Origin: Candidatus Bathyarchaeota archaeon BA1
GTDB lineage: Archaea; Thermoproteota; Bathyarchaeia; Bathyarchaeales; Bathyarchaeaceae
DNA length: 15,747 nt
Assembly: GCA_001399805.1 (NCBI GenBank)
Contig: LIHJ01000073.1
Span: 1 to 15,747, forward strand
Direction: 5' to 3'
Below the pieces are notes generated by a model. It worked only from the letters and a program-made list of their open reading frames with translations. It did no database searches and was not told the origin of the DNA. A program made the position numbers and the translations under genes. Below, one piece after another: positions 5,793 to 12,140 of the stretch. Position 1 is the stretch's first letter, and every line of letters starts with the position of its first letter.

Positions 5793-6440
5793 TTGTTCAA
5801 AATTCATATAACATGGGAAAGGTATTACTCAACACTGAGAAGGTTGCCTAGAAGACTGAAGAGGCCTGATCCATTTGTGGTTGATGCGTTGCCTACTTTC
5901 AGGCGTTACAAGATTAAAAGTGTGCTTGACTTAGGCTGCGGCGCAGGTAGGCATAGCGTCTATCTCGCTAATAATGGCTTTGATGTTGTTGGGGTTGACG
6001 TTTCAGGCAGCGCATTAAGAATGGCAAACAAATGGGTTCGGAAGGAAAGACTGACAAATGTAGCTTTTATGCGTGGAACCATGACCAACATCCCATTCGG
6101 CAACAGTCATTTCCATGCGGTTATCAGCATCAGCGTCATCCACCATGCCGTCAAGAAAGAAGTCGTGAAAACCATAGCAGAGGTCTACAGAATCCTTAAG
6201 AAAAATGGCCTATTTCTGGCGAATCTCGCTTCCGTGAAAGACCCCCGATACGGTACCGGAGAGAAGGTGGAAAATAACACCTTTAGAATTTTGGAAGCTT
6301 TTGAAGAAAAACGCTTTGAAGAACTACACCACTTTTTTACAAAGCGGGAGGCCTCCAAACTATTAGCTCGCTTCACCAAGGCAAAAATAGAACTCCTGAA
6401 GGACAAACCCCATTATTGGAAAATAACGGCTGTCAAATAG
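5793..6440 (+). CDS. Class I SAM-dependent methyltransferase (second of the pair)
   Basis: The product is about 215 residues if started at TTG 5793, 14 bases after the preceding stop. The frame is open further to ATG 5691, but that would overlap the previous gene by 89 bases and add a non-conserved tail. Motif I is VLDLGCGAGRHSVYLANNG (about residues 44-62) and motif II VVGVDVS (about 65-71). The motif IV region is FHAVISISVIHHAVK, with the usual xxHH after the strand, and a post-motif strand follows at VYRILKKNGLFLANL. This is a Methyltransf_11/25-type UbiE/Tam-like protein with unknown substrate. The N-terminus WERYYSTLRRLPRR is typical of tellurite-resistance/thiopurine-like archaeal members, but no specific role is claimed. 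Confidence 0.8.
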   Translation: MFKIHITWERYYSTLRRLPRRLKRPDPFVVDALPTFRRYKIKSVLDLGCGAGRHSVYLANNGFDVVGVDVSGSALRMANKWVRKERLTNVAFMRGTMTNIPFGNSHFHAVISISVIHHAVKKEVVKTIAEVYRILKKNGLFLANLASVKDPRYGTGEKVENNTFRILEAFEEKRFEELHHFFTKREASKLLARFTKAKIELLKDKPHYWKITAVK

Positions 6441-6559
6441 TTCGGCGGGGTTCAAACCCATCTTCGGTGTCTATAAATGGATAAGCTTGTTTTAATAATG
6501 AAAATAAGTTAGAAGCTACTGGATAAGTATTGTTTACGGGCCTAGAATGGAGGAACGGG

Positions 6560-6643
6560 ATGAAGCTCGAGGATTATCTTTCAGAGTTTGCCGAATTGCC
6601 CAAATCAAATTGTAGAGGGCTTCTCAATAGTGTGGGGGTTTGA
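6560..6643 (+). CDS. 27-codon ORF coupled to the LLM oxidoreductase gene
   Basis: ATG 6560 follows a strong Shine-Dalgarno (GGAGG at 6549-6553, 6-base spacing). The ORF ends at TGA 6641-6643, directly abutting the ATG of the next gene, an arrangement typical of translational coupling. The peptide starts MKLEDYLSEFAELPKSNCRG. The string ELPKSNC resembles the LPK(T/S)NCxxCG opening of Fe-S domains such as in acetyl-CoA decarbonylase/synthase gamma, but the remaining cysteines are absent. It may be a leader peptide or a truncated remnant of a larger gene. No family can be assigned with confidence. Confidence 0.4.
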   Translation: MKLEDYLSEFAELPKSNCRGLLNSVGV

Positions 6644-7570
6644 ATGCAGTTTGGGGTAGTTCTCCATGTTTCTGCCACCTACGCTAACTGGGATACTTTC
6701 CTGACTATTGCGAAACAATCTGAACAACTGGGATACGATTCTGTATGGGTTTCTGATCATTTCATTTCGCCTAGTGGTCGTCCCTATGGGCTAGAAGCCT
6801 GGACCGCCTTATCTGCATTAGCATCATCAACGCATAAAATCAGGTTGGGGACTTATGTGCTTTGTAATCAATTTCGCCACCCATCACTGTTGGCCAAGAT
6901 GGCTTCGACACTGGACAATATTTCTGAGGGAAGACTTGAGTTGGGTATCGGTGCTGGATGGCTTCGGGATGAACATATAGCCTTTGGTTTCAGTTGGAAT
7001 AAACATTCATCGAGGGTTGAAAGGCTAAGAGAGACTATAGAAATAATAAAGCAACTCTGGACAAAAAATCACGTGTCTTATGATGGAAAATACTTTCAAC
7101 TGAAAGATGCCACCTCAGAGCCAAAACCATCTCAAAAACCCCATCCTCCCATATGGATCGGTGGAAACTCCGAGGCTATCCGGAGGGTCGTTGCTGAGGT
7201 GGGCGATGGCTGGATCCCGGTTTTACCTACACCAAGACAACTAGCTGATGGTGTGCTGCAGATTGAGGAAAGGATGAGGCATGTCGGAAGAGAGCCTCAA
7301 AGGCTGCAGGTAGCTTACGGAGGAAGCGGTTGCGCCTTAATAGCAGAAAGTGAGGATTTGGTAAAGAGATTAGCAGAACCATTGATTCGTTCAATGGGAA
7401 AGCCTAAAGAGGAATTGGCGTGTCTTATTGGGACCCCTGAGCAATGCATACAAAAAATAGAGCAATACCAGAAAGCTGGAGCCCAAAAAATCGTGGCAGG
7501 ATTTTATGATTTCCCCTCCCTAAAAGGCTTGAAACTCTTCGCAAAATCGGTTATTCCCCACTTCAAATAA
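6644..7570 (+). CDS. LLM-class flavin-dependent oxidoreductase (probably F420-type)
   Basis: The protein has 308 residues, the usual length for luciferase-like TIM-barrel monooxygenase/reductase proteins. Landmarks in order are an N-terminal strand MQFGVVLHV, EQLGYDSVWVSDHF (residues 26-39), IRLGTYVLCNQFRHPSLLAK (67-86) and the family signature DNISEGRLELGIGAGWL (91-107). WNKHSSRVERLRETIEIIKQLW follows, with the post-signature YDGKYFQL and PPIWIGGNSEAIRRVVAEVGDGW blocks. The final TPEQCIQKIEQYQKAGAQ helix is typical. Archaeal members mostly use F420H2 or FMN for hydride transfer; the substrate is unknown. ATG 6644 is preceded by a G-rich tract (GGGGG at 6634-6638) and abuts the stop of a small ORF. 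Confidence 0.88.
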   Translation: MQFGVVLHVSATYANWDTFLTIAKQSEQLGYDSVWVSDHFISPSGRPYGLEAWTALSALASSTHKIRLGTYVLCNQFRHPSLLAKMASTLDNISEGRLELGIGAGWLRDEHIAFGFSWNKHSSRVERLRETIEIIKQLWTKNHVSYDGKYFQLKDATSEPKPSQKPHPPIWIGGNSEAIRRVVAEVGDGWIPVLPTPRQLADGVLQIEERMRHVGREPQRLQVAYGGSGCALIAESEDLVKRLAEPLIRSMGKPKEELACLIGTPEQCIQKIEQYQKAGAQKIVAGFYDFPSLKGLKLFAKSVIPHFK

Positions 7571-7584
7571 CTAAAGTAGATAAC

Positions 7585-7600
7585 GGGTGGTGCTCCGCCC
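7585..7600 (+). terminator. Hairpin 14 bases after the LLM gene
   Basis: GGGTGG (7585-7590) pairs with CCGCCC (7595-7600), with one G-T pair and a TGCT loop. It is placed where a terminator or 3'-end stabiliser would be. No long T-run follows directly. Confidence 0.4.
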
Positions 7601-7605
7601 TTCAG

Positions 7606-7677
7606 TAGGTTCAAATTTCTTATGCTTTATCACATAGCAAGCTCAATTCCGCGAATTTAAACCGATATTTGAACCTA
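7606..7677. repeat. Inverted repeat between convergent genes
   Basis: TAGGTTCAAAT (7606-7616) and ATTTGAACCTA (7667-7677) are perfect reverse complements, 11 bp each. Inside the 50-base spacer is a smaller hairpin AATTC-CGC-GAATT (7645-7657). It separates the LLM gene (+) from the flavoprotein gene (-). It could be a two-way terminator, a protein-binding site or a structured RNA. Confidence 0.5.
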
Positions 7678-7732
7678 ACATCCACACTTTTTTCTTCAAA
7701 ACAACACTAGAGCAATAGTTTAATCAATGAGC

Positions 7733-8650
7733 TTAGCGTCCATACTTCACGTGTAGACATGCACATGTCGCAACCATAGTCCCGTCGCCAACACATGCAG
7801 GGATTATATCCTTTACTGTTGAAGCGCAACCTCCAGCTGCAAACACTCCTTCAATGTTTGTTCTCCCAAACTCATCCACAATAACGCATCCCAACCTGTG
7901 AGTCGCAATTCCCGCATTTCGTAAAACTGAAACGAAAGGTTTTGTGCCACCAACTACAAAAACAATGTTCGTTTCGATCTTGCTAGTCGTAGAGTCCTTT
8001 AAATGACGCAAAATAAGTTGTTTGAGTGGGGGTTTGCCATCAATCGCCTCTCCAACAAAACCTTCTATTAGTTGTACTCCCTCCGTCTCTAACCGCTTCT
8101 TCATTTGCTCATCAATCGTAATCATATTCGCGTGACTAACCATACGCACATTTGCGGCAATCTTCGTTAAATGTAAAGCCTCTAGAACGGACTCGCTGGC
8201 ACCACCCACGATGACTACATCTTTTCCTTTGAAAAAGGGCTCACCACACTCCAAGCAATAAGCGACACCGCCACCGAGCCAAGTTTCCCCTTTCATACCT
8301 AAACCTTTCATTCCACATCCAGCAGCGAGAATCAAAGCCTTAGAAGAGTAAACACCCCGAATAGTTTCAATAACTTTGTCTTTCCCATATAAGGAGAGGT
8401 CGACAACTTCTTCCGAAGTATGGATATCTACGCCTAGCCTTTCAGCTTGGCATGTCATTTTTTCCATGAGCTCCATTCCAGAAATCTTCTGCGGAAAACC
8501 TGGATAGTTATCCACATCCTGAGCTCTAATCGCTATTCCACCGGTTTTCTCGCTAGCTTCTAAAACTAGCGTGTGCAAACCAAACAAAGCGGAATGAGTT
8601 CCAGCCGCCAACCCGGTCGGTCCAGCGCCTACAATTACAACGTCATACAT
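7733..8650 (-). CDS. Thioredoxin-reductase-like FAD/NAD(P) oxidoreductase
   Basis: The product is 305 residues and has the two-Rossmann layout of thioredoxin reductases. The FAD-binding GAGPTGLAAG is at residues 8-17 and the redox-active AYCLECGEPFF is at 130-140 (C132-x-x-C135). The second nucleotide site is VVIVGGASESVLEAL at 145-159. Two features are unusual. The NADPH-selecting HRRxxxR segment after the second fold is absent (VRMVSHANMITIDEQ). The C-terminal FAD motif reads VFAAGGCAST instead of the usual VFAAGD, so the Asp that binds the FAD ribityl is missing; C275, C286, C296 and C298 cluster there. Archaeal relatives include ferredoxin- or F420-dependent and NADPH-independent forms, so the electron donor is uncertain. 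ATG 8650 has AGGTGAG upstream. It lies downstream of deoC, AOR and moaD-like genes on the same strand. Confidence 0.8.
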   Translation of the reverse strand: MYDVVIVGAGPTGLAAGTHSALFGLHTLVLEASEKTGGIAIRAQDVDNYPGFPQKISGMELMEKMTCQAERLGVDIHTSEEVVDLSLYGKDKVIETIRGVYSSKALILAAGCGMKGLGMKGETWLGGGVAYCLECGEPFFKGKDVVIVGGASESVLEALHLTKIAANVRMVSHANMITIDEQMKKRLETEGVQLIEGFVGEAIDGKPPLKQLILRHLKDSTTSKIETNIVFVVGGTKPFVSVLRNAGIATHRLGCVIVDEFGRTNIEGVFAAGGCASTVKDIIPACVGDGTMVATCACLHVKYGR

Positions 8651-8787
8651 AATTGCTCACCTTGCATGGCAATGCGGTTACTATTTTCTAAACTGCCCTC
8701 TTATCTGTTTTGAGTGGGCCCGCAGAGCCGCTGAGAAAAGATATTAATTCCTCTAATTGAAAAGCGGATAGGTGAGGAAAGAGCCAT

Positions 8788-9006
8788 TCAATACCCACCG
8801 TGAACCCGGGTGAACGGCTTAAAAAGACTTTTCACGTCCCATAACCCAAAAGACACGGCGTGCTTAATGGCTAGCATTCTTCGTATCACCTCTTTAGTCT
8901 TTTTCGCCTTCACGTGTAAGCCTGTATGTTCTTGGAGCAACCTTCGATAGGACCACAAAACAGTATTTTTATCATCCGCCGCCGACGGGTGGAAATAGGG
9001 CCACAA
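8788..9006 (-). CDS. Short hypothetical ORF overlapping the moaD-like 3' end
   Basis: A 72-codon frame starts inside the moaD-like gene (35-base overlap) and ends before the flavoprotein gene. The C-terminal half (KAKKTKEVIRRMLAIKHAVS, then WDVKSLFKPFTRVHGGY) looks protein-like, but no family is recognised. A competing start is ATG at 8973-8975, overlapping the moaD-like stop as ATGA and reading MIKILFCGPIEG. That reading closes after 21 codons, so the original gene may be frameshifted. Without this ORF, the 321-base gap 8651-8971 contains only the ribosome binding site of the flavoprotein gene. Confidence 0.3.
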   Translation of the reverse strand: MWPYFHPSAADDKNTVLWSYRRLLQEHTGLHVKAKKTKEVIRRMLAIKHAVSFGLWDVKSLFKPFTRVHGGY

Positions 9007-9268
9007 CGTCTCCTTCTTTCAGGGGCGTCTTCAATTTTTGAAGAAGTTCAGCATTACAGCCATTAATCAAAACCTTGTTGAGAGGCTTCAGATCACCCGT
9101 TTCAAAATCTAACAAATTATCCTTGATTTCGTAACCAAAGAGCTGGGATAACCCCTCAATCAGGTCCATCACCGTTGCCTTTTCAGGTAATTCAACGTCA
9201 GCCTCGCGGCGCCCTCCCGCTACTTCTCTAAAGGTTGCAAAGAGTTTTACCTTAACTGTTATAGTCAC
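8972..9268 (-). CDS. moaD: MoaD/ThiS-family sulfur carrier protein
   Basis: The product is 98 residues with a ubiquitin-like beta-grasp pattern (TVKVKLFATFREVAGG at the start; LINGCNAELL in the middle). It ends with KEGDVVALFPPVGGG, the hallmark free Gly-Gly tail that is adenylated and converted to a thiocarboxylate. MoaD proteins give sulfur to form the dithiolene of molybdopterin/tungstopterin, the cofactor needed by the AOR encoded just upstream. Archaeal MoaD-like proteins can also act as SAMP-type protein modifiers. The start is GTG 9268, 53 bases after the AOR stop. A TATA-like box on the same strand lies about 22 bases upstream, so the gene may have its own leaderless transcript in addition to read-through from AOR. 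Confidence 0.85.
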   Translation of the reverse strand: MTITVKVKLFATFREVAGGRREADVELPEKATVMDLIEGLSQLFGYEIKDNLLDFETGDLKPLNKVLINGCNAELLQKLKTPLKEGDVVALFPPVGGG

Positions 9269-9284
9269 TTCAAAACCCCAGAAT

Positions 9285-9294
9285 CATTTAAATA
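9285..9294 (-). promoter_or_regulatory. TATA-like promoter for the moaD-like gene
   Basis: TATTTAAATG on the minus strand is centred about 22 bases before GTG 9268, inside the 53-base gap to AOR. It supports independent leaderless expression. Confidence 0.45.
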
Positions 9295-9321
9295 GCTTTA
9301 AATTCTGATAATAATTGATTT

Positions 9322-11097
9322 TCAACTTAAGCCTAACTCTTTTAACTTACTTTTTAGGGGAAACCCTTCACCATCCCATCCTCTTAAATCATAGTATTCC
9401 TTCAACATCTTATCCAGCAACACTCTTCTTCCCCTGGAGCCTCCTTCAGGAAGTGGCGTCTTAAGAAATCTCAGCGGAAGTGTATCATCCTTCTTCCCAA
9501 ATCCCTCCCTCATGTTAAACAGCCTTTCCAGGTTCCATATTCGCTCTCCGATTTTCATTACGTCCTCGTCTGCGAATCTGAGACCCGTAACTGCTGAGGT
9601 GAACTTCGCATAGTGGTCTGGGCTTAACGCGAATGAGGTGAACACGCAGAGTATCATGGAATCCAAGGCTGCAAATAGATTTTGATAGGTTATGACCAGG
9701 TCAGCCTTCCCATCTGGCCTGAATCTGTCAACCAAGGCGGGGGTGCCCAGTATTTCTGGGCCGATCAGATAGGCACGAAGATGACAGCCACCTCTATTAG
9801 ACGTAGCGTAAGCTAGTGCGTGTCCCTGCGCTCCCCTAGGGTCATAGGCTGGTAGTTCCAACCCCTTAACCTGCATTGCGAGCTCTGGACAGCCGTGTCT
9901 TTCTGCCAAACGCTTTGACCCCTCCCCAAGCTCTTTTCCAATCCCTTCTCTCAGCGCTATTTTCTTCACCAACTCAACTAGTTTGTCAGCATCGCCAAAT
10001 TCTATTTTCTCTCTTAAAAATCCCTTTTGAGACATCTCCATGGCGCACCCTATTGTGTTGCCAGTCGAGATGGTGTCTAGGCCAAGTTCGTTGCAAAGGT
10101 AATTTGCGTGCGTTACTTGGGTGAGATCGTTTATCCCGCACTGAGCGCTGAAGGCCCAGGCAGTCTCATATTCGGGACCCTCCCCCTCTTTCTCAGAGGT
10201 TTTTGTGATTCTGCCACATGCTATGGGGCAGGCGTAGCATGCTCGCCTTCCATTGAGGATTGTCTCGGCTATTTTCTCTCCACTTATCCCCTCAGCATCC
10301 TCAAACACCCCTTCTTGAAAATTTCTCGTCGGATACATTCCATGCTCATTTATGAGATTCACCAAGACAGCGGTGCCCAACGTTGGAAGGGACTTGTCGG
10401 TAATTGGATTTTTTCTAATCACCATCAAACTCTCATCAAGGGCTTCGCTGAACCCTCCTTCATCAGCGACATCAACCCTACATGTTCCTCTCACCACAAC
10501 GGCTTTGAGATTCTTGGAGCCCATCACGGCTCCAAGTCCGCCGCGGCCCGCGGCCCTATGCCTATCATTTATTATCGCGGCAAGCGAGACCTGTCTCTCA
10601 CCAGCTGGGCCTATACAGGCAACCTTTGCCTTTGGATCTGTTTCTTTGATCAATCTTTCCGTTGTCATGTGGGTGTCCAGCCCCCAGACCTCAGAGGCGC
10701 CACGAATCTCCACACCCCCATCGTTTATCCAGATATAGACCGGGGTCTCAGCTTTACCCTCTATGATTGCCGCGTCATACCCAGCAAACTTTAACTCAGG
10801 CCCCCAAAAACCCCCAGAGTGGGAATCAAAAATGGTTCCGGTTAGAGGAGATTTGGAGATGACACAATACCTGCCAGATGTTGGTGCCTTAGTTCCAGTA
10901 ACAGGGCCTGTGGCGAATACTATTTTATTTTCTGGGCTTAACGGATTTGTCTTCGGCTTCAGTTCATCGTACAGCACCCTAACCCCTAGACCTCTTCCCC
11001 CAAGAAAATTCTTTGTTGTATTCTCATCCAGTTTTTGTGTGACCACCTCCCCCCTGCTTAAATTTACTCTAACAATTTCGCCCATCCACCCGTTCAT
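9322..11097 (-). CDS. aor: Tungsten-containing aldehyde ferredoxin oxidoreductase
   Basis: The protein has 591 residues, full length for the AOR family (COG2414). It oxidises aldehydes to carboxylic acids and passes electrons to ferredoxin through a bis-pterin tungsten centre and one [4Fe-4S] cluster. Cluster ligands are visible as C287-x2-C290-x3-C294 (CYACPIACGR) and C484 (DSMILCVF), close to the positions in the Pyrococcus enzyme. Pterin-binding stretches are GRGGLGAVMGSKNLKA (184-199) and DPRGAQGHALAYATSNRGGC (419-438). The N-terminal FLGGRGLGVRVLYDEL and GPVTGTKAPTSGRYCVISKS blocks are typical. Substrate class (AOR, GOR or FOR) cannot be told from sequence alone. It starts 9 bases after the deoC stop with GTGAT as a weak ribosome binding site, so the two are surely co-transcribed; that context points to acetaldehyde or glyceraldehyde-3-phosphate as candidate substrates. 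Confidence 0.93.
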   Translation of the reverse strand: MNGWMGEIVRVNLSRGEVVTQKLDENTTKNFLGGRGLGVRVLYDELKPKTNPLSPENKIVFATGPVTGTKAPTSGRYCVISKSPLTGTIFDSHSGGFWGPELKFAGYDAAIIEGKAETPVYIWINDGGVEIRGASEVWGLDTHMTTERLIKETDPKAKVACIGPAGERQVSLAAIINDRHRAAGRGGLGAVMGSKNLKAVVVRGTCRVDVADEGGFSEALDESLMVIRKNPITDKSLPTLGTAVLVNLINEHGMYPTRNFQEGVFEDAEGISGEKIAETILNGRRACYACPIACGRITKTSEKEGEGPEYETAWAFSAQCGINDLTQVTHANYLCNELGLDTISTGNTIGCAMEMSQKGFLREKIEFGDADKLVELVKKIALREGIGKELGEGSKRLAERHGCPELAMQVKGLELPAYDPRGAQGHALAYATSNRGGCHLRAYLIGPEILGTPALVDRFRPDGKADLVITYQNLFAALDSMILCVFTSFALSPDHYAKFTSAVTGLRFADEDVMKIGERIWNLERLFNMREGFGKKDDTLPLRFLKTPLPEGGSRGRRVLLDKMLKEYYDLRGWDGEGFPLKSKLKELGLS

Positions 11098-11106
11098 GCT
11101 GCATCA

Positions 11107-11970
11107 CTACTTTTCATAGAACCTGTTATACTCTCTATCGGGGCACGTCTTGCATCTATCCTTGTAGTAGAGAAATACCTCCTTTGGCTGTTTGGCCAAG
11201 CTGGCATGCCTGCTAGGGCAAATTTTGCATGGGATCTCCTCTATGAACCACGACCTACTAAATTTCATCCATTCGAGGCCCTCGATTATAGGGGTGCTAG
11301 CACTTGTTCCAAGTCTATTGGCACCAGCCTCGATCAGCCTTAGGGCACTCCTAAAGTCTGTGATACCGCCAGCCGCCTTCACCCCCATCCCATCTCCCAC
11401 AGTCTTTCTCATTAGTCTCACATCGCTGGGCAGCGCTCCCATGGGCCCGAACCCTGTTGATGTCTTCACAAAATGCGCGCCTGCCCCCCTGGCCAGTTCA
11501 CATGCCTTCACTTTTTCCTCATCTGTTAAAAATCCAGTTTCGATGATCACTTTAACTGTTGAGCCGTGTGCTGCTTCAACAACGGCCTCTATGTCCTTTT
11601 TCACTAAGTCATAGTCCCTCGACCTTAAGGCGCCTATGTTAATGACCATATCTACCTCTTGTGCCCCGTTTTCAATGGCATTTCTTGTTTCAAGGGCCTT
11701 TACCTCCGGTGTGGATGCGCCTAGGGGGAATCCAACAACACAACATACCTTAACACCGCTTCCACACAGAAGCTTTGCGGCACGTGAAACATGGAATGGA
11801 TTAACACAAACCGAGGCAAACCCATAGGCCATGGCCTCTTCACAAAGCCTCTCAATTTTTTCATAAGTTGCACTTGGTTCCAATAGCGTATGATCGATCA
11901 TTTTCGCCAATTTTTCCTTAGTAATTGTGGTATCAACTTTCATTTCACCCACACACCCGTATCGATTCAT
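11107..11970 (-). CDS. deoC: Deoxyribose-phosphate aldolase with Cys-rich C-terminal extension
   Basis: DERA cleaves 2-deoxyribose-5-phosphate to glyceraldehyde-3-phosphate and acetaldehyde. The class I TIM-barrel features are [11 protein letters not shown] (residues 25-35), CVVGFPLGA (77-85), [12 protein letters not shown] (104-115, catalytic Asp), HFVKTSTGF (167-174, Schiff-base K169) and GVKAAGGI (196-203, K198). With 287 residues it is longer than the usual 215-250: residues 240-287 form an extra tail with C248-x-x-C251-P and C273-x-x-C276-P, likely a metal or Fe-S site. ATG 11970 is the first start. ATG 11943 (codon 10, preceded by GGGTGAA) is also plausible and gives the more family-like N-terminus. 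It heads a tight operon with AOR. Its probable TATA box lies in the end of the neighbouring TnpB element. Confidence 0.92.
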   Translation of the reverse strand: MNRYGCVGEMKVDTTITKEKLAKMIDHTLLEPSATYEKIERLCEEAMAYGFASVCVNPFHVSRAAKLLCGSGVKVCCVVGFPLGASTPEVKALETRNAIENGAQEVDMVINIGALRSRDYDLVKKDIEAVVEAAHGSTVKVIIETGFLTDEEKVKACELARGAGAHFVKTSTGFGPMGALPSDVRLMRKTVGDGMGVKAAGGITDFRSALRLIEAGANRLGTSASTPIIEGLEWMKFSRSWFIEEIPCKICPSRHASLAKQPKEVFLYYKDRCKTCPDREYNRFYEK

Positions 11971-12000
11971 CTTGCCTTCAGCCTGTCGAAAGATTTGTAA

Positions 12001-12014
12001 CTTTTAAATAAAGG
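12001..12014 (-). promoter_or_regulatory. TATA-like box for deoC inside the element end
   Basis: On the minus strand the sequence reads CCTTTATTTAAAAG, 31-44 bases before ATG 11970 of deoC. That predicts a transcript start near 11980 with a leader of about 10 bases. The box is part of the inverted repeat of the TnpB element. Confidence 0.4.
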
Positions 12015-12024
12015 TCTTTTGTCT

Positions 12025-12140
12025 GTCGAAGCTTTCGACTTCTCCCGTTCGTTTCAGCTTGGTTTACCTCATCTCCAGCGGATCGACACCCAAGCTTCAT
12101 CAGCCTCATCAGGGAGCCTTTAGGGGAGGCTGAACTCCCT
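12025..12140 (-). ncRNA. Candidate TnpB guide-RNA (omega-RNA) scaffold region
   Basis: Just past the tnpB stop on the same strand are three possible hairpins. The first, at 12124-12139 (GGGAG/CTCCC, 6-base loop), overlaps the stop codon. The second, at 12056-12096, has a 7-bp stem AGCTTGG/CCAAGCT. The third, at 12025-12039, is GTCGAA-GCT-TTCGAC. TnpB elements encode their guide RNA across the 3' end of tnpB and the right end of the element, so the position fits. No sequence family for the RNA is recognised. Confidence 0.35.

Noticed and set aside
6444..6460. GGGGTTCAAACCC, resembling a tRNA T-arm
   Set aside because: No flanking acceptor, anticodon or D-arm can be built around it, and the stem is not properly paired.
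10108..10794. Long open frame (228 codons) on the plus strand
   Set aside because: It lies entirely antisense to the AOR gene, whose family motifs are unmistakable. The plus-strand product shows no domain and is typical of a shadow of a GC-biased gene.
11192..11614. 140-codon open frame on the plus strand
   Set aside because: Antisense to deoC, whose catalytic motifs are complete. No ribosome binding site or domain.
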